Shown: positions 1 through 6,102, counted from the stretch's first letter. The stretch: 6,408 bases of DNA from Bacteroidota bacterium (GCA_027371665.1 DAHXMP010000238.1:1-6408); one strand, 5' to 3'. Notes: generated from the sequence alone by a model not told the origin. Made by a program: numbers and translations.

Positions 1-3000
1 CTTGTCCTTATTTCGGTAATTATGCCGCATACCCTGACCTGCTCTCCTATCAGGTTATTCTCCTTATCCCCCAAATGTATAGTCGGCAAAGAATCAACGT
101 AAGGAAAGAAGCGGTCGAGAGGATTACCGCTGACGAAGAAGTTCAGCACTTCTTTTTCCTTGTCGAGCCTCTGCTTTTCCGTCCATTCTTCGACATCTTT
201 GATTTGCGGTTCGACGAGGTGAGTTTCGGCACCACCGCCGAACAGGCTTTCAGAAAGTGAATTGCATGCACCCTGGTACGCTTTCGCATAATCGAGAGCG
301 GGTTCTATAGATTCCATTAATGCTGCACGGTGCGCGCAGTTCATCGTATCGAAAGCACCGGCACAAATCAGAGCCTCGAGTGAACGCTTATTGAGCTGTT
401 TCAAATCTGTCCGGGCAGTGAAATCGAAAAATGATTTGAATGGTTTTTCCTCGCGTGCAACGATAAAGCTCTCTACAGCAGACACCCCAACATTCTTAAT
501 TCCCGCCAACCCGAAAAGAATCGAGTTTTCGACCGCAGTGAAAGTAGCATAAGAACGGTTAATATCGGGGGGCAATACTTTGATTCCGAACTTTTTGGCT
601 TCCTCGATGAGCTGTACAATTTTATCGAGGTTATTCAATTCGGAAGACATGTTAGCCGCAAGAAATTCCGCCGGATAATTAGCTTTAAGCCAGGCAGTCT
701 GGTATGCAAGATAAGAATATGCAAGTGCATGAGATTTATTAAAACCGTATTTTGAAAATTTCTCGATTAAATCATAAATCTCCTTAGCCAATTCTTTATT
801 GATTCCGTTTTTTGCGGCTCCTTCGATAAATTTGGGTTGAAGCTTTTCCATAAGTTCGATTTTCTTTTTACCCATCGCCCGCCGAAGAGTATCAGCTTCG
901 GCAAGAGTAAAACCTGCAACATCCCTTGCAAGCTGCATCACCTGCTCCTGGTAAACAATGACTCCTAAAGTGTTTTTAAGAGATTTTTCCATTAAAGGAT
1001 GCATGTATTGGATTTTCTTCTTTCCGAGCTTCCTGTCCATGTATTCGGGAATGTTTGTCATGGGCCCCGGGCGGTAAAGAGCGTTCATAGCAGTTAATTC
1101 CTCGAGGTTACGCGGTTTCAACTGCCTCAGGTATTCCTGCATACCCTGAGATTCAAACTGGAACACTGCAAGTGTGTCACCGTTTGAAATCATATCATAA
1201 GTTTTGCTGTCCGAAAAATCAATTTTATCAATATCTATATCAACATCGTAATTTTTCTTGACCATAGCAAGAGTTTTATCAATTATTGATAAAGTCTTTA
1301 AGCCGAGAAAATCCATTTTTAGCAAACCGGCGGCTTCAAGCTCATTCATAGAGTACTGTGTGCAGATTTCAGGCTGTCCTTTTGTTTTCGAAGCGGCATA
1401 AACAGGAACAAATTCCCTTATGTCCGAAGGAGCTATGACAACACCAGCGGCATGAACACCGCTGTTCCTGAATTTGTTTTCGAGAAGCAGGGAATAATTT
1501 ATGAGTTCTTTTAGTTTCGGGTCATCGGTAGTTTGAAGCCATTTCAATTCAGATAGCTTGATTGCATCTTTCAAATCCGTAACTTTGCCCTGGACCACGG
1601 GAATTTTAGATGTGATTTCCTTTACTTTGGAAAGCTCTACTCCAAGCACTCTTCCGACATCAGTCAGCACTGCCCTGCTGGAAAGCTTACCGAAAGTAAT
1701 TATTTGAGCTACCGAGTCTTCCCCGTATTTTTTCTTGACATAATCAATCACTTTTTCACGTGATTCGTCGCTGAAGTCAATGTCAATATCAGGAAGTGAA
1801 ACACGGTCAGGATTGAGAAACCTTTCAAATAGTAAATCATAAGGCAATGGGTCAACATTTGTTATACCAAGTGCATATGCCACAATGCTTCCTGCGGCAG
1901 AACCTCTACCGGGGCCGACACTCACACCGAGTTCCTTTGCGGCATTAATGAAATCGCTTACAATAAGAAAGTAACTTGGATAGTTCATTTTTTTGATGAC
2001 ACTGAGTTCGAATTTTGCCCTTTCAATAATGTCATCGGTCAGATTATTATAACGGGCTTTCAAACCTTTTAAAGTCATTTCTTCGAGAAAATCGAAATGG
2101 CTCATCCCTTTCTTATCATCGGGCAAAGGGAACTCCGGCATATGCAGCCCTGTTTCAAGTTCGACATTGCATTTGTCTGCAACTTCGTTAGTATTATCAA
2201 TAGCTTCAGGAAAATCGGCAAAAAGCTTAAGCATCTCATCTTTGGTTTTGAAATACATTTCAGGAGTGCGGTATCTCAGCTTATAAATGTCAACCTGTCC
2301 GGAAGTCGCAGCAGTAACATCTTTTATGTTCAATAGGATATTATGTGCTATTGCATGGTCGCTTTTCAGATAATGAATATCATTCGTTGCAATCAGCTTC
2401 AAACCGAGTTTCTTAGCTATCCGGGGAGATTCCCTCAAAACTATTTCATCATCGGTCAGGTAATGGCTCTGCATCTCGATGTAAAAATCATCCCCGAAGA
2501 TATTTTTATAATACTTTGCCTCGTTTAATGCCATTTCATAGTCATTATTCACAAGATGATAATTGACAACACCTGCAATGCAGGCAGAAGAAGCCACTAA
2601 GCCTTCGCTGTATTTTTCGAGGAGTTCCTTGTCAATTCTGGGCTTGTAATAGAATCCTTCAGTGTGGGAAAGTGAAGTAAGCTTTAATAAATTTTGATAT
2701 CCTATTTGATTTTTTGCAAGAAGTATAAGGTGAAAATAATTTTTCTTCTTTGTTTTTGCTTTACCGGCGGATGTATCGAAACGGCTTCCGTTTGCCATAT
2801 AAGCTTCCATGCCAATTATTGGTTTGATTTTGGCAGCTTTCGCTTTTTTATAAAACTCGAAACAGCCGAACATAACACCGTGGTCAGTCAGAGCCAAAGC
2901 TTTTTGCCCGTCTTCGACCGCAGCATTAATGAGCTCATCCGGCGTGCAGAGAGCATCCAGCAAAGAGTAATGTGTATGATTATGTAAATGGACAAAATCC

Positions 3001-3002
3001 AT
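1..3002 (-). CDS. dnaE: DNA polymerase III alpha subunit, 3' end cut by the window edge
   Basis: Catalytic subunit of the replicative DNA polymerase, extending DNA from dNTPs at the fork. About 1000 codons read without a stop; members are usually about 1150-1200 residues, so the carboxy end is missing. The PHP domain starts with HLHNHTHYSLLDA, and all nine expected metal ligands appear present (H5, H7, D16, H41, E66, H91, C141, D208, H210). The polymerase core has GPGRGSAAGS at 363-372 and PDIDIDF at 404-410; D407 and D409 match E. coli catalytic D401 and D403. D564 in KMDFLGL matches D555. LYRPGPM is at 642-648, SHALAYSYLAYQTAW at about 755-770, and a helix-hairpin-helix (GLAGIKNVG) at about 831. 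The window ends inside the OB-fold start (EQVRVCGIITEI). The ATG start is fixed by an in-frame TAA four codons upstream (3012-3014). No clear Shine-Dalgarno is visible. Family assignment is secure; the organism is not. Confidence 0.98.
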   Translation of the reverse strand, partial: MDFVHLHNHTHYSLLDALCTPDELINAAVEDGQKALALTDHGVMFGCFEFYKKAKAAKIKPIIGMEAYMANGSRFDTSAGKAKTKKKNYFHLILLAKNQIGYQNLLKLTSLSHTEGFYYKPRIDKELLEKYSEGLVASSACIAGVVNYHLVNNDYEMALNEAKYYKNIFGDDFYIEMQSHYLTDDEIVLRESPRIAKKLGLKLIATNDIHYLKSDHAIAHNILLNIKDVTAATSGQVDIYKLRYRTPEMYFKTKDEMLKLFADFPEAIDNTNEVADKCNVELETGLHMPEFPLPDDKKGMSHFDFLEEMTLKGLKARYNNLTDDIIERAKFELSVIKKMNYPSYFLIVSDFINAAKELGVSVGPGRGSAAGSIVAYALGITNVDPLPYDLLFERFLNPDRVSLPDIDIDFSDESREKVIDYVKKKYGEDSVAQIITFGKLSSRAVLTDVGRVLGVELSKVKEITSKIPVVQGKVTDLKDAIKLSELKWLQTTDDPKLKELINYSLLLENKFRNSGVHAAGVVIAPSDIREFVPVYAASKTKGQPEICTQYSMNELEAAGLLKMDFLGLKTLSIIDKTLAMVKKNYDVDIDIDKIDFSDSKTYDMISNGDTLAVFQFESQGMQEYLRQLKPRNLEELTAMNALYRPGPMTNIPEYMDRKLGKKKIQYMHPLMEKSLKNTLGVIVYQEQVMQLARDVAGFTLAEADTLRRAMGKKKIELMEKLQPKFIEGAAKNGINKELAKEIYDLIEKFSKYGFNKSHALAYSYLAYQTAWLKANYPAEFLAANMSSELNNLDKIVQLIEEAKKFGIKVLPPDINRSYATFTAVENSILFGLAGIKNVGVSAVESFIVAREEKPFKSFFDFTARTDLKQLNKRSLEALICAGAFDTMNCAHRAALMESIEPALDYAKAYQGACNSLSESLFGGGAETHLVEPQIKDVEEWTEKQRLDKEKEVLNFFVSGNPLDRFFPYVDSLPTIHLGDKENNLIGEQVRVCGIITEIRT

Positions 3003-3051
3003 AACTAAATTTTATTCACAAATCAGAACAAGCAATAAATTAAATTCACTG

Positions 3052-3059
3052 CAAACATA
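3052..3059 (-). promoter_or_regulatory. possible Bacteroidota-type -7 promoter element for dnaE
   Basis: The minus strand reads TATGTTTG, an exact match to the TAnnTTTG -7 consensus of Bacteroidota primary sigma factors. It lies about 50 bases upstream of the dnaE ATG, which would give a short 5' leader. The nearest upstream TTG that could serve as a -33 element is 25 bases away, longer than the usual spacing of about 19-21, so support is weak. The rest of 3003-3141 shows no other clear signal. Confidence 0.3.
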
Positions 3060-3141
3060 GTGATTTTATGAATTAGGATTTCCACAATTTTGTACTGAAT
3101 ATGAGATTGATAGACAGCAATAATAAAGTTACAGAGGAATC

Positions 3142-3294
3142 TCACTCATACTTGATTTTATATACCAGAATGATTCCGTCAAGCAGCATTGAGATTGTGT
3201 TTGCGGCAATAACGGGTAGATTTTTTATAATGATACCATATATGAGCCAGAGGGCGATGCCAATTATAAATATTATGTGCTTCCCGTGATACAT
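3142..3294 (-). pseudogene. SemiSWEET remnant, amino-terminal half missing
   Basis: A 50-codon open frame (ATG at 3294, TGA at 3142) whose last 45 residues align without gaps to the carboxy-terminal half of the intact SemiSWEET at 4769-5023. Shared stretches include GIALWLIYGIII and NLPVIAANT. About 10 of 45 residues differ, mostly conservatively (Y/F, V/I, F/L, N/K). The first transmembrane helix and the PQ motif are absent. The first five residues (MYHGK) match nothing in the intact copy, so homology breaks near 3281-3283. The pocket Trp and Asn of the family are kept, and no stop interrupts the frame. More than half of the nucleotide differences look silent, so the copy diverged under selection before, or despite, its truncation. 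It is most likely a decaying gene; a translated two-helix miniprotein is possible but less likely. Confidence 0.85.
3147..3280. repeat. diverged direct repeat, copy A (SemiSWEET-derived)
   Basis: This 134-base segment aligns without gaps to 4774-4907, in the same orientation, with about 28 mismatches counted by eye (roughly 79% identity). Similarity stops at the end of the coding region on one side and abruptly near 3281 on the other. This is gene duplication, not a mobile-element terminal repeat. Confidence 0.85.
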
Positions 3295-3345
3295 GTATCA
3301 ATGGAAGCTTAAATATATCTTTTTATCAAAGTTTAAATGAAATTT

Positions 3346-3930
3346 TTAGTTACTATGGATTCTGAAATTTATTCCTAAACCAATAGAAAAATATTTAGTA
3401 TTTGCATAATCTTCAAAACCTAAATTTAGATTAATTCCTAAACCTTTATAAACATTAATGTCACCCCCGAATGATGCTGCCATACCAAATCCTCCATTTT
3501 TATTATTGTTTTCGTCTATAGCTAATAGTGATGGGCCTGATCCAAAATAGAAACGATAATATTTTTCACCAAGCATTATTTTAGGAATAAGACCAAAATA
3601 TATAGCAAATTTTCCATTAATGTTACCAAGCTGAAGCTGTTCATCAGACAGTAATGACAGGAGTCTCGAAAGATGGATATCATTACAAATTGAGAATCCA
3701 TAAAAATTATTTCCATCTTTATCAAAAGTATAATTAGGTTTATCTATGTCAGGGACACTCCTTTTGGTATAAAGAATGGTATAAATTGTTGACTGGGGAA
3801 TTTCTATTAATTTTGTTTTATTTGAATCAGTTTGAATTGTAAAAGTGGTATCGGAATTTTGTGAATAACTTATTTTCGTTAAGAAAATAAAACTCATAAA
3901 GAAAATCAATAAAATAATGTATTTTTTCAT
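3346..3930 (-). CDS. exported protein of unknown function, possible small outer-membrane beta-barrel
   Basis: I do not recognise this 194-residue protein. Residues 1-23 form a typical signal peptide: MKK, a hydrophobic core rich in I, L and F, then S-Y-S before Q24, a common Bacteroidota-type signal peptidase I site. There is no lipobox Cys. The region after the signal is polar (T, N, D, K). From about residue 105 to the end there are alternating hydrophobic/polar segments with glycines at turns (KFAIYFGLIPKI, YRFYFGSGPSLLA, GFGMAASFGGDINVY, GLGINLNLGF, YFSIGLGINFRI), as in small outer-membrane barrels. The chain ends FRIHSN rather than in an aromatic, which weakens that reading. The ATG follows an A-rich stretch with no Shine-Dalgarno. 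It lies 143 bases downstream of the glycine-zipper gene on the same strand. Base composition is much more AT-rich than dnaE: one sampled line has 14 G/C in 60, against 23 in 60 for a dnaE line. Confidence 0.78.
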   Translation of the reverse strand: MKKYIILLIFFMSFIFLTKISYSQNSDTTFTIQTDSNKTKLIEIPQSTIYTILYTKRSVPDIDKPNYTFDKDGNNFYGFSICNDIHLSRLLSLLSDEQLQLGNINGKFAIYFGLIPKIMLGEKYYRFYFGSGPSLLAIDENNNKNGGFGMAASFGGDINVYKGLGINLNLGFEDYANTKYFSIGLGINFRIHSN

Positions 3931-3961
3931 TTTTTTAATAATCTATAAAAATATTAATTGG

Positions 3962-4007
3962 AATTCTTAATATTAAATTTTTTTTATCTATGGAAAAATT
4001 AAGAATT
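3962..4007. repeat. 10-base inverted repeat between the two island genes
   Basis: AATTCTTAAT at 3962-3971 is exactly complementary to ATTAAGAATT at 3998-4007, around a 26-base loop containing a T-run. It lies between the stop of the glycine-zipper gene and the start of the signal-peptide gene. The arms are very AT-rich and no U-tract follows, so it is a weak terminator candidate. Chance in such AT-rich sequence is a real possibility. Confidence 0.4.
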
Positions 4008-4073
4008 TTTAATGAATTATTAACTAAACATCACATTGAATGTAGCTTTCAAATTTATTAATTATACAGAATG

Positions 4074-4655
4074 TTATGCTACACCTGCAGAAGCTGCTAC
4101 TCCTCCAACAACAGCTCCAACAACTCCGCCAACTGTTTCATTTATATTTAAATCTTTAGCCAATTCCTTGCCAGCAGAATATCCACCTATTGCCCCAGAA
4201 ATATCACTAATTACAATTTTAAAAATTGCCCAGAAACTAAGTGTTTGACCTGTACTACCATCTTTTACATGGGACCATAAAACAGAACTATTGTAAGCAA
4301 TACTTGTTAAAGATGGTAATGTTGTATTAGAAAAGTTTGGGTCATTTATTATTTGCTGATTTATGGCTTGTATTGCATTTATTGTTGCATTAATATCAGA
4401 AGCGTTATTTCTGATTGCGTTAATTATATTATTCACAACAGTTGTGCTGCCATTAGGTAAAATACCGGATGCTTCTAAATTAGTTGACTCTTGTAAAGCA
4501 TAATTACTAATAATATCAAAAGATGGATTTGTCCCTAAATTAAATAACCACTTAATTGTTTGATAAAGAAAATAATTGTGCCTTTCACCTGCATTAGCAC
4601 TAGTAAAAGAAATTGGCGTATGATCTGTCCATGCATTATTCGGATCATAATACAT
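4074..4655 (-). CDS. hypothetical protein with carboxy-terminal glycine zipper
   Basis: A 193-residue protein I cannot assign. It has no signal peptide; it starts MYYDPNNAWTDHTPISF, with soluble character up to about residue 70. Residues about 73-118 are rich in N, I and A with repeated INAI-like units, probably helical. A hydrophobic stretch (SFWAIFKIVISDISGAIGG, about 140-158) leads into two small-residue segments. The last, 176-191, has G176, G180 and G184 spaced GxxxG and ends in AASAGVA. Such zippers occur in helices that pack in membranes, including pore-forming peptides and class II bacteriocins, and also in many harmless membrane proteins. The start is supported by AGAGGAG eight bases upstream, the best ribosome-binding site in the window. 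The gene lies alone downstream of SemiSWEET, in AT-rich sequence, and could be co-transcribed with the signal-peptide gene. A toxin or bacteriocin role is only a hypothesis; no immunity gene or exporter is visible. Confidence 0.75.
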   Translation of the reverse strand: MYYDPNNAWTDHTPISFTSANAGERHNYFLYQTIKWLFNLGTNPSFDIISNYALQESTNLEASGILPNGSTTVVNNIINAIRNNASDINATINAIQAINQQIINDPNFSNTTLPSLTSIAYNSSVLWSHVKDGSTGQTLSFWAIFKIVISDISGAIGGYSAGKELAKDLNINETVGGVVGAVVGGVAASAGVA

Positions 4656-4663
4656 AATTCATA

Positions 4664-4670
4664 CTCCTCT
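4664..4670 (-). promoter_or_regulatory. strong ribosome-binding site (AGAGGAG) for the glycine-zipper gene
   Basis: AGAGGAG on the minus strand lies eight bases before the ATG at 4655. It decides the start: a closer ATG at 4662, one base after the site, is too close and opens a frame of only five codons. It stands out because most other genes here lack a recognisable Shine-Dalgarno; only tag has a weak AGGA, four bases from its ATG. Confidence 0.7.
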
Positions 4671-4699
4671 ATTAAATTTACAAAAATGTGCATTAAATT

Positions 4700-4712
4700 A
4701 AAAAAAAAAAAA
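4700..4712. repeat. 13-base homopolymer (A on +, T on the coding strand)
   Basis: An unbroken run of 13 A, read as T on the minus strand, lies about 45 bases upstream of the glycine-zipper start. It is the longest homopolymer in the window. It could be part of the 3' end of the SemiSWEET transcript or a slippage-prone element in the downstream gene's promoter region. Confidence 0.9.
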
Positions 4713-4733
4713 TGAATTATCCAAATTATTATT

Positions 4734-4765
4734 ACTTCTTTTGTATTAAAAGATACAAATGAAGT
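4734..4765 (-). terminator. hairpin just after the SemiSWEET stop, possible transcription end
   Basis: Two 13-base arms, 4734-4746 and 4753-4765, pair with one mismatch around a 6-base loop. The hairpin begins four bases after the SemiSWEET stop codon. The stem is AT-rich. The T13 run is about 21 bases beyond the hairpin instead of directly after it, so this is not a textbook intrinsic terminator. Its position fits the 3' end of the tag-to-SemiSWEET transcript. It also marks the island junction, so a boundary repeat is the alternative. Confidence 0.5.
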
Positions 4766-4768
4766 ATT

Positions 4769-5023
4769 TTATCCATACTTAATTTTAAATACCAAAATGA
4801 TTCCAGCAAAGAGCATGGAGACCGTGTTTGCGGCGATGACCGGAAGATTATTGATAATGATGCCGTAAATGAGCCAGAGAGCGATTCCCGAAATATAAAT
4901 TATGTACATACCGAGCGAAATGTCGTGTGCATGCCTGCTTTTCCAGACTTTGACAAGCTGAGGCAATAATGCAAATGTCGTGCATAAAGCTGCAAGCAAG
5001 CCGATTATTGTTGGTAAGTCCAA
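4769..5023 (-). CDS. SemiSWEET sugar transporter (PQ-loop/MtN3 family)
   Basis: An 84-residue inner-membrane protein, the normal length for a bacterial SemiSWEET. These are three-helix half-transporters that dimerise to carry sugars down their gradient. The three helices are at about 5-22, 38-56 and 60-80. LLPQLVKVWKSRHAHDIS carries the PQ motif (P21, Q22) and the polar loop after helix 1. W49 in ALWLIYG and N65 in AANT align with the sugar-pocket Trp48 and Asn64 of the Leptospira biflexa protein, as I recall them. The start is TTG, directly after an in-frame TAA (5024-5026); the only in-frame ATG, codon 38, would lose helix 1, so TTG is required. No Shine-Dalgarno is visible. It lies 36 bases after the DUF2283 stop and is probably co-transcribed. 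A truncated second copy lies at 3142-3294. The substrate cannot be read from sequence. Confidence 0.92.
   Translation of the reverse strand: MDLPTIIGLLAALCTTFALLPQLVKVWKSRHAHDISLGMYIIYISGIALWLIYGIIINNLPVIAANTVSMLFAGIILVFKIKYG
4774..4907. repeat. diverged direct repeat, copy B (inside intact SemiSWEET)
   Basis: This is the intact-gene partner of 3147-3280: same orientation, gapless over 134 bases, about 79% identical by hand count. The copies are about 1.6 kb apart and flank the AT-rich two-gene island. Confidence 0.85.
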
Positions 5024-5059
5024 TTAATTTTTTTTTAATTAAAGTTTCAAAAAAATATA

Positions 5060-5254
5060 TCATACAAATTCATATTCGACTTTTGCCGGCTCTGAAGTAT
5101 GTTTGGAAGCATTCAGTATTTCGATTTCCACAATGTTACCGTTTTTATCATAATCAATAATGATGCCCGGCTTGTCCTCGTCGGTTTCAGTGATTTCGGC
5201 ATCATTTAATTGAATATTGATAATATCAACTTCTTTGTCATATTTTATTTTCAT
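5060..5254 (-). CDS. DUF2283 family protein, putative antitoxin partner
   Basis: A 64-residue acidic protein with the DUF2283 pattern: MKIKYDKEVDIINIQLNDAE, then DKPGIIIDYDKNGNIVEIEILNASK. Family members have the form 'YD.e.D.lyi...', 'pgii.Dyd.nG.ivgiEIl.AS', and this matches along nearly its full length. It probably forms a compact beta-sheet fold in the cytoplasm. Its ATG overlaps the upstream DUF4258 stop by one base (TAATG at 5254), a sign of translational coupling. DUF2283 and DUF4258 genes often occur together and are commonly predicted to be antitoxin and toxin. That role is inferred from neighbourhood and family, not from any residue seen here. SemiSWEET follows 36 bases downstream. 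Confidence 0.85.
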   Translation of the reverse strand: MKIKYDKEVDIINIQLNDAEITETDEDKPGIIIDYDKNGNIVEIEILNASKHTSEPAKVEYEFV

Positions 5255-5505
5255 TATTTCACCATATATTTATTAATATTTTTTGTCATGTAAACCGTAA
5301 CAATCTTGTTTGGCTCAACATCGGTATTAACGAAAACCCTTAACAGATATTCTTTGAGATTGAGTTCGATAATAGATTGAAAAACAGATAAATCTTCTTC
5401 CCTTATAATTTGTTGAGGATTTTTATATACATGCTCGATTAAATGAAGAGGAATTTTTCTCTTCTCAATTTTTGTTAAAGCATGTTCCGTTAAAATGTAC
5501 TTCAT
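5254..5505 (-). CDS. DUF4258 family protein, putative toxin partner
   Basis: An 83-residue basic protein matching DUF4258: an opening HALTKIEKRKIP (family form 'HA..+...R.I'), a helix IEHVYKNPQQII, then strands with YQ/FQSIIE-type, LLRVFVN and IVTVYMT segments. These small proteins resemble RelE/BrnT-like toxins in length and strand order, and occur beside small partner genes, here DUF2283. Catalytic residues are not established for the family, so none is claimed. It starts nine bases after the tag stop without a clear Shine-Dalgarno, so translation may depend on ribosomes finishing tag. Its TAA shares a base with the ATG of the next gene. A non-toxic role is not excluded. Confidence 0.82.
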   Translation of the reverse strand: MKYILTEHALTKIEKRKIPLHLIEHVYKNPQQIIREEDLSVFQSIIELNLKEYLLRVFVNTDVEPNKIVTVYMTKNINKYMVK

Positions 5506-5514
5506 AAGAGTATT

Positions 5515-6102
5515 TTAAATGTTGCAATTTTTTTGCACTTCTCTATACCTGAAACACCCGACAACATGGTCGTTAACCAATCCTGCCGCCTGCATAAAGG
5601 CATAGCATATTTTTGAGCCGACGAAGCGGAAGCCTCTTTTCTGAAGGTCTTTGCTCATAGCATCGGATTCTGTCGTTTTTGGAGGAATTTCACTTTCAGA
5701 CTTCCTTTTATTGACCAAAGATATGCCGTTTGTGAATTGCCAGATATATTTGTCGAAACTCCCGAACTCTTTCTGAATTTTCAGAAAAGCCTTTGCATTT
5801 TCGATAGCTGCATGGATTTTTAATTTATTTCTTATTATTCCTTCGTTCGACAAAAGTTCTGCAACTTTTTTCTCGTCATATTTAGCAATTCTTTTAATGT
5901 CATAATTATTGAAGGCTTTTCTCAGGTTATCTCGTTTCTTAAGAATAATCGCCCAGCTTAAGCCAGCCTGGAAGGCATCCAGCACCATAAACTCAAATAA
6001 TTTATTATCATCGTGAACAGGCACTCCCCATATTTTGTCGTGATACTCGAGCATTTGGGGATTGGTTCCGGGCCAGCTGCATCTTTTCGGTTCTTTCTTC
6101 AT
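5515..6102 (-). CDS. tag: DNA-3-methyladenine glycosylase I
   Basis: A 195-residue cytoplasmic base-excision repair enzyme that removes 3-methyladenine from alkylated DNA, leaving an abasic site. It aligns with E. coli Tag over its full length: RCSWPGTNPQMLEYHDKIWGVP at the start, QAGLSWAIILKKRDN, GIIRNKLKIHAAIENAKA, the SEIPPKTTESDAMSKDLQKRGFRFVG block, and CYAFMQAAGLVNDHVVGC at the end. The zinc ligands of the family are present (C8, H21, H179, C183), as is the pocket Trp (W50, matching W46). The E. coli pocket Glu38 is replaced by D42 (LDAFQAGLSW). A weak AGGA lies four bases before the ATG. Tag appears to be first in the cluster with DUF4258, DUF2283 and SemiSWEET. No Ada-like operator is recognisable upstream. 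Confidence 0.97.
   Translation of the reverse strand: MKKEPKRCSWPGTNPQMLEYHDKIWGVPVHDDNKLFEFMVLDAFQAGLSWAIILKKRDNLRKAFNNYDIKRIAKYDEKKVAELLSNEGIIRNKLKIHAAIENAKAFLKIQKEFGSFDKYIWQFTNGISLVNKRKSESEIPPKTTESDAMSKDLQKRGFRFVGSKICYAFMQAAGLVNDHVVGCFRYREVQKNCNI

Noticed and set aside
75..260. Plus-strand open frame of 61 codons
   Set aside because: It lies wholly opposite the dnaE reading frame, which is well supported; no family resemblance.
2097..2987. Three plus-strand open frames (2097-2336, 2343-2528, 2694-2987)
   Set aside because: All are antisense to conserved PHP and polymerase segments of dnaE and read like noise.
3101..3289. Plus-strand open frame of 62 codons
   Set aside because: It is the antisense of the SemiSWEET remnant, whose minus-strand frame has clear homology.
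4036..4248. Plus-strand frame with a Pro/Thr/Ala-rich segment
   Set aside because: The low-complexity segment is simply the antisense of the Gly/Ala/Val codons in the glycine zipper.
3142..4907. SemiSWEET direct repeats as terminal repeats of a composite transposon or as attachment sites
   Set aside because: The repeats are coding, about 20% diverged, and no recombinase lies between them; gene duplication explains them better.
4848..5063. Minus-strand frame of 71 codons overlapping SemiSWEET, considered as an alternative or a frameshifted upstream extension
   Set aside because: It is the wrong frame of SemiSWEET. Slippage in the A9 tract could not join it to SemiSWEET because TAA (5024-5026) directly precedes the TTG.
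4969..5160. Plus-strand open frame of 63 codons
   Set aside because: Antisense to SemiSWEET and DUF2283, both with recognisable families.
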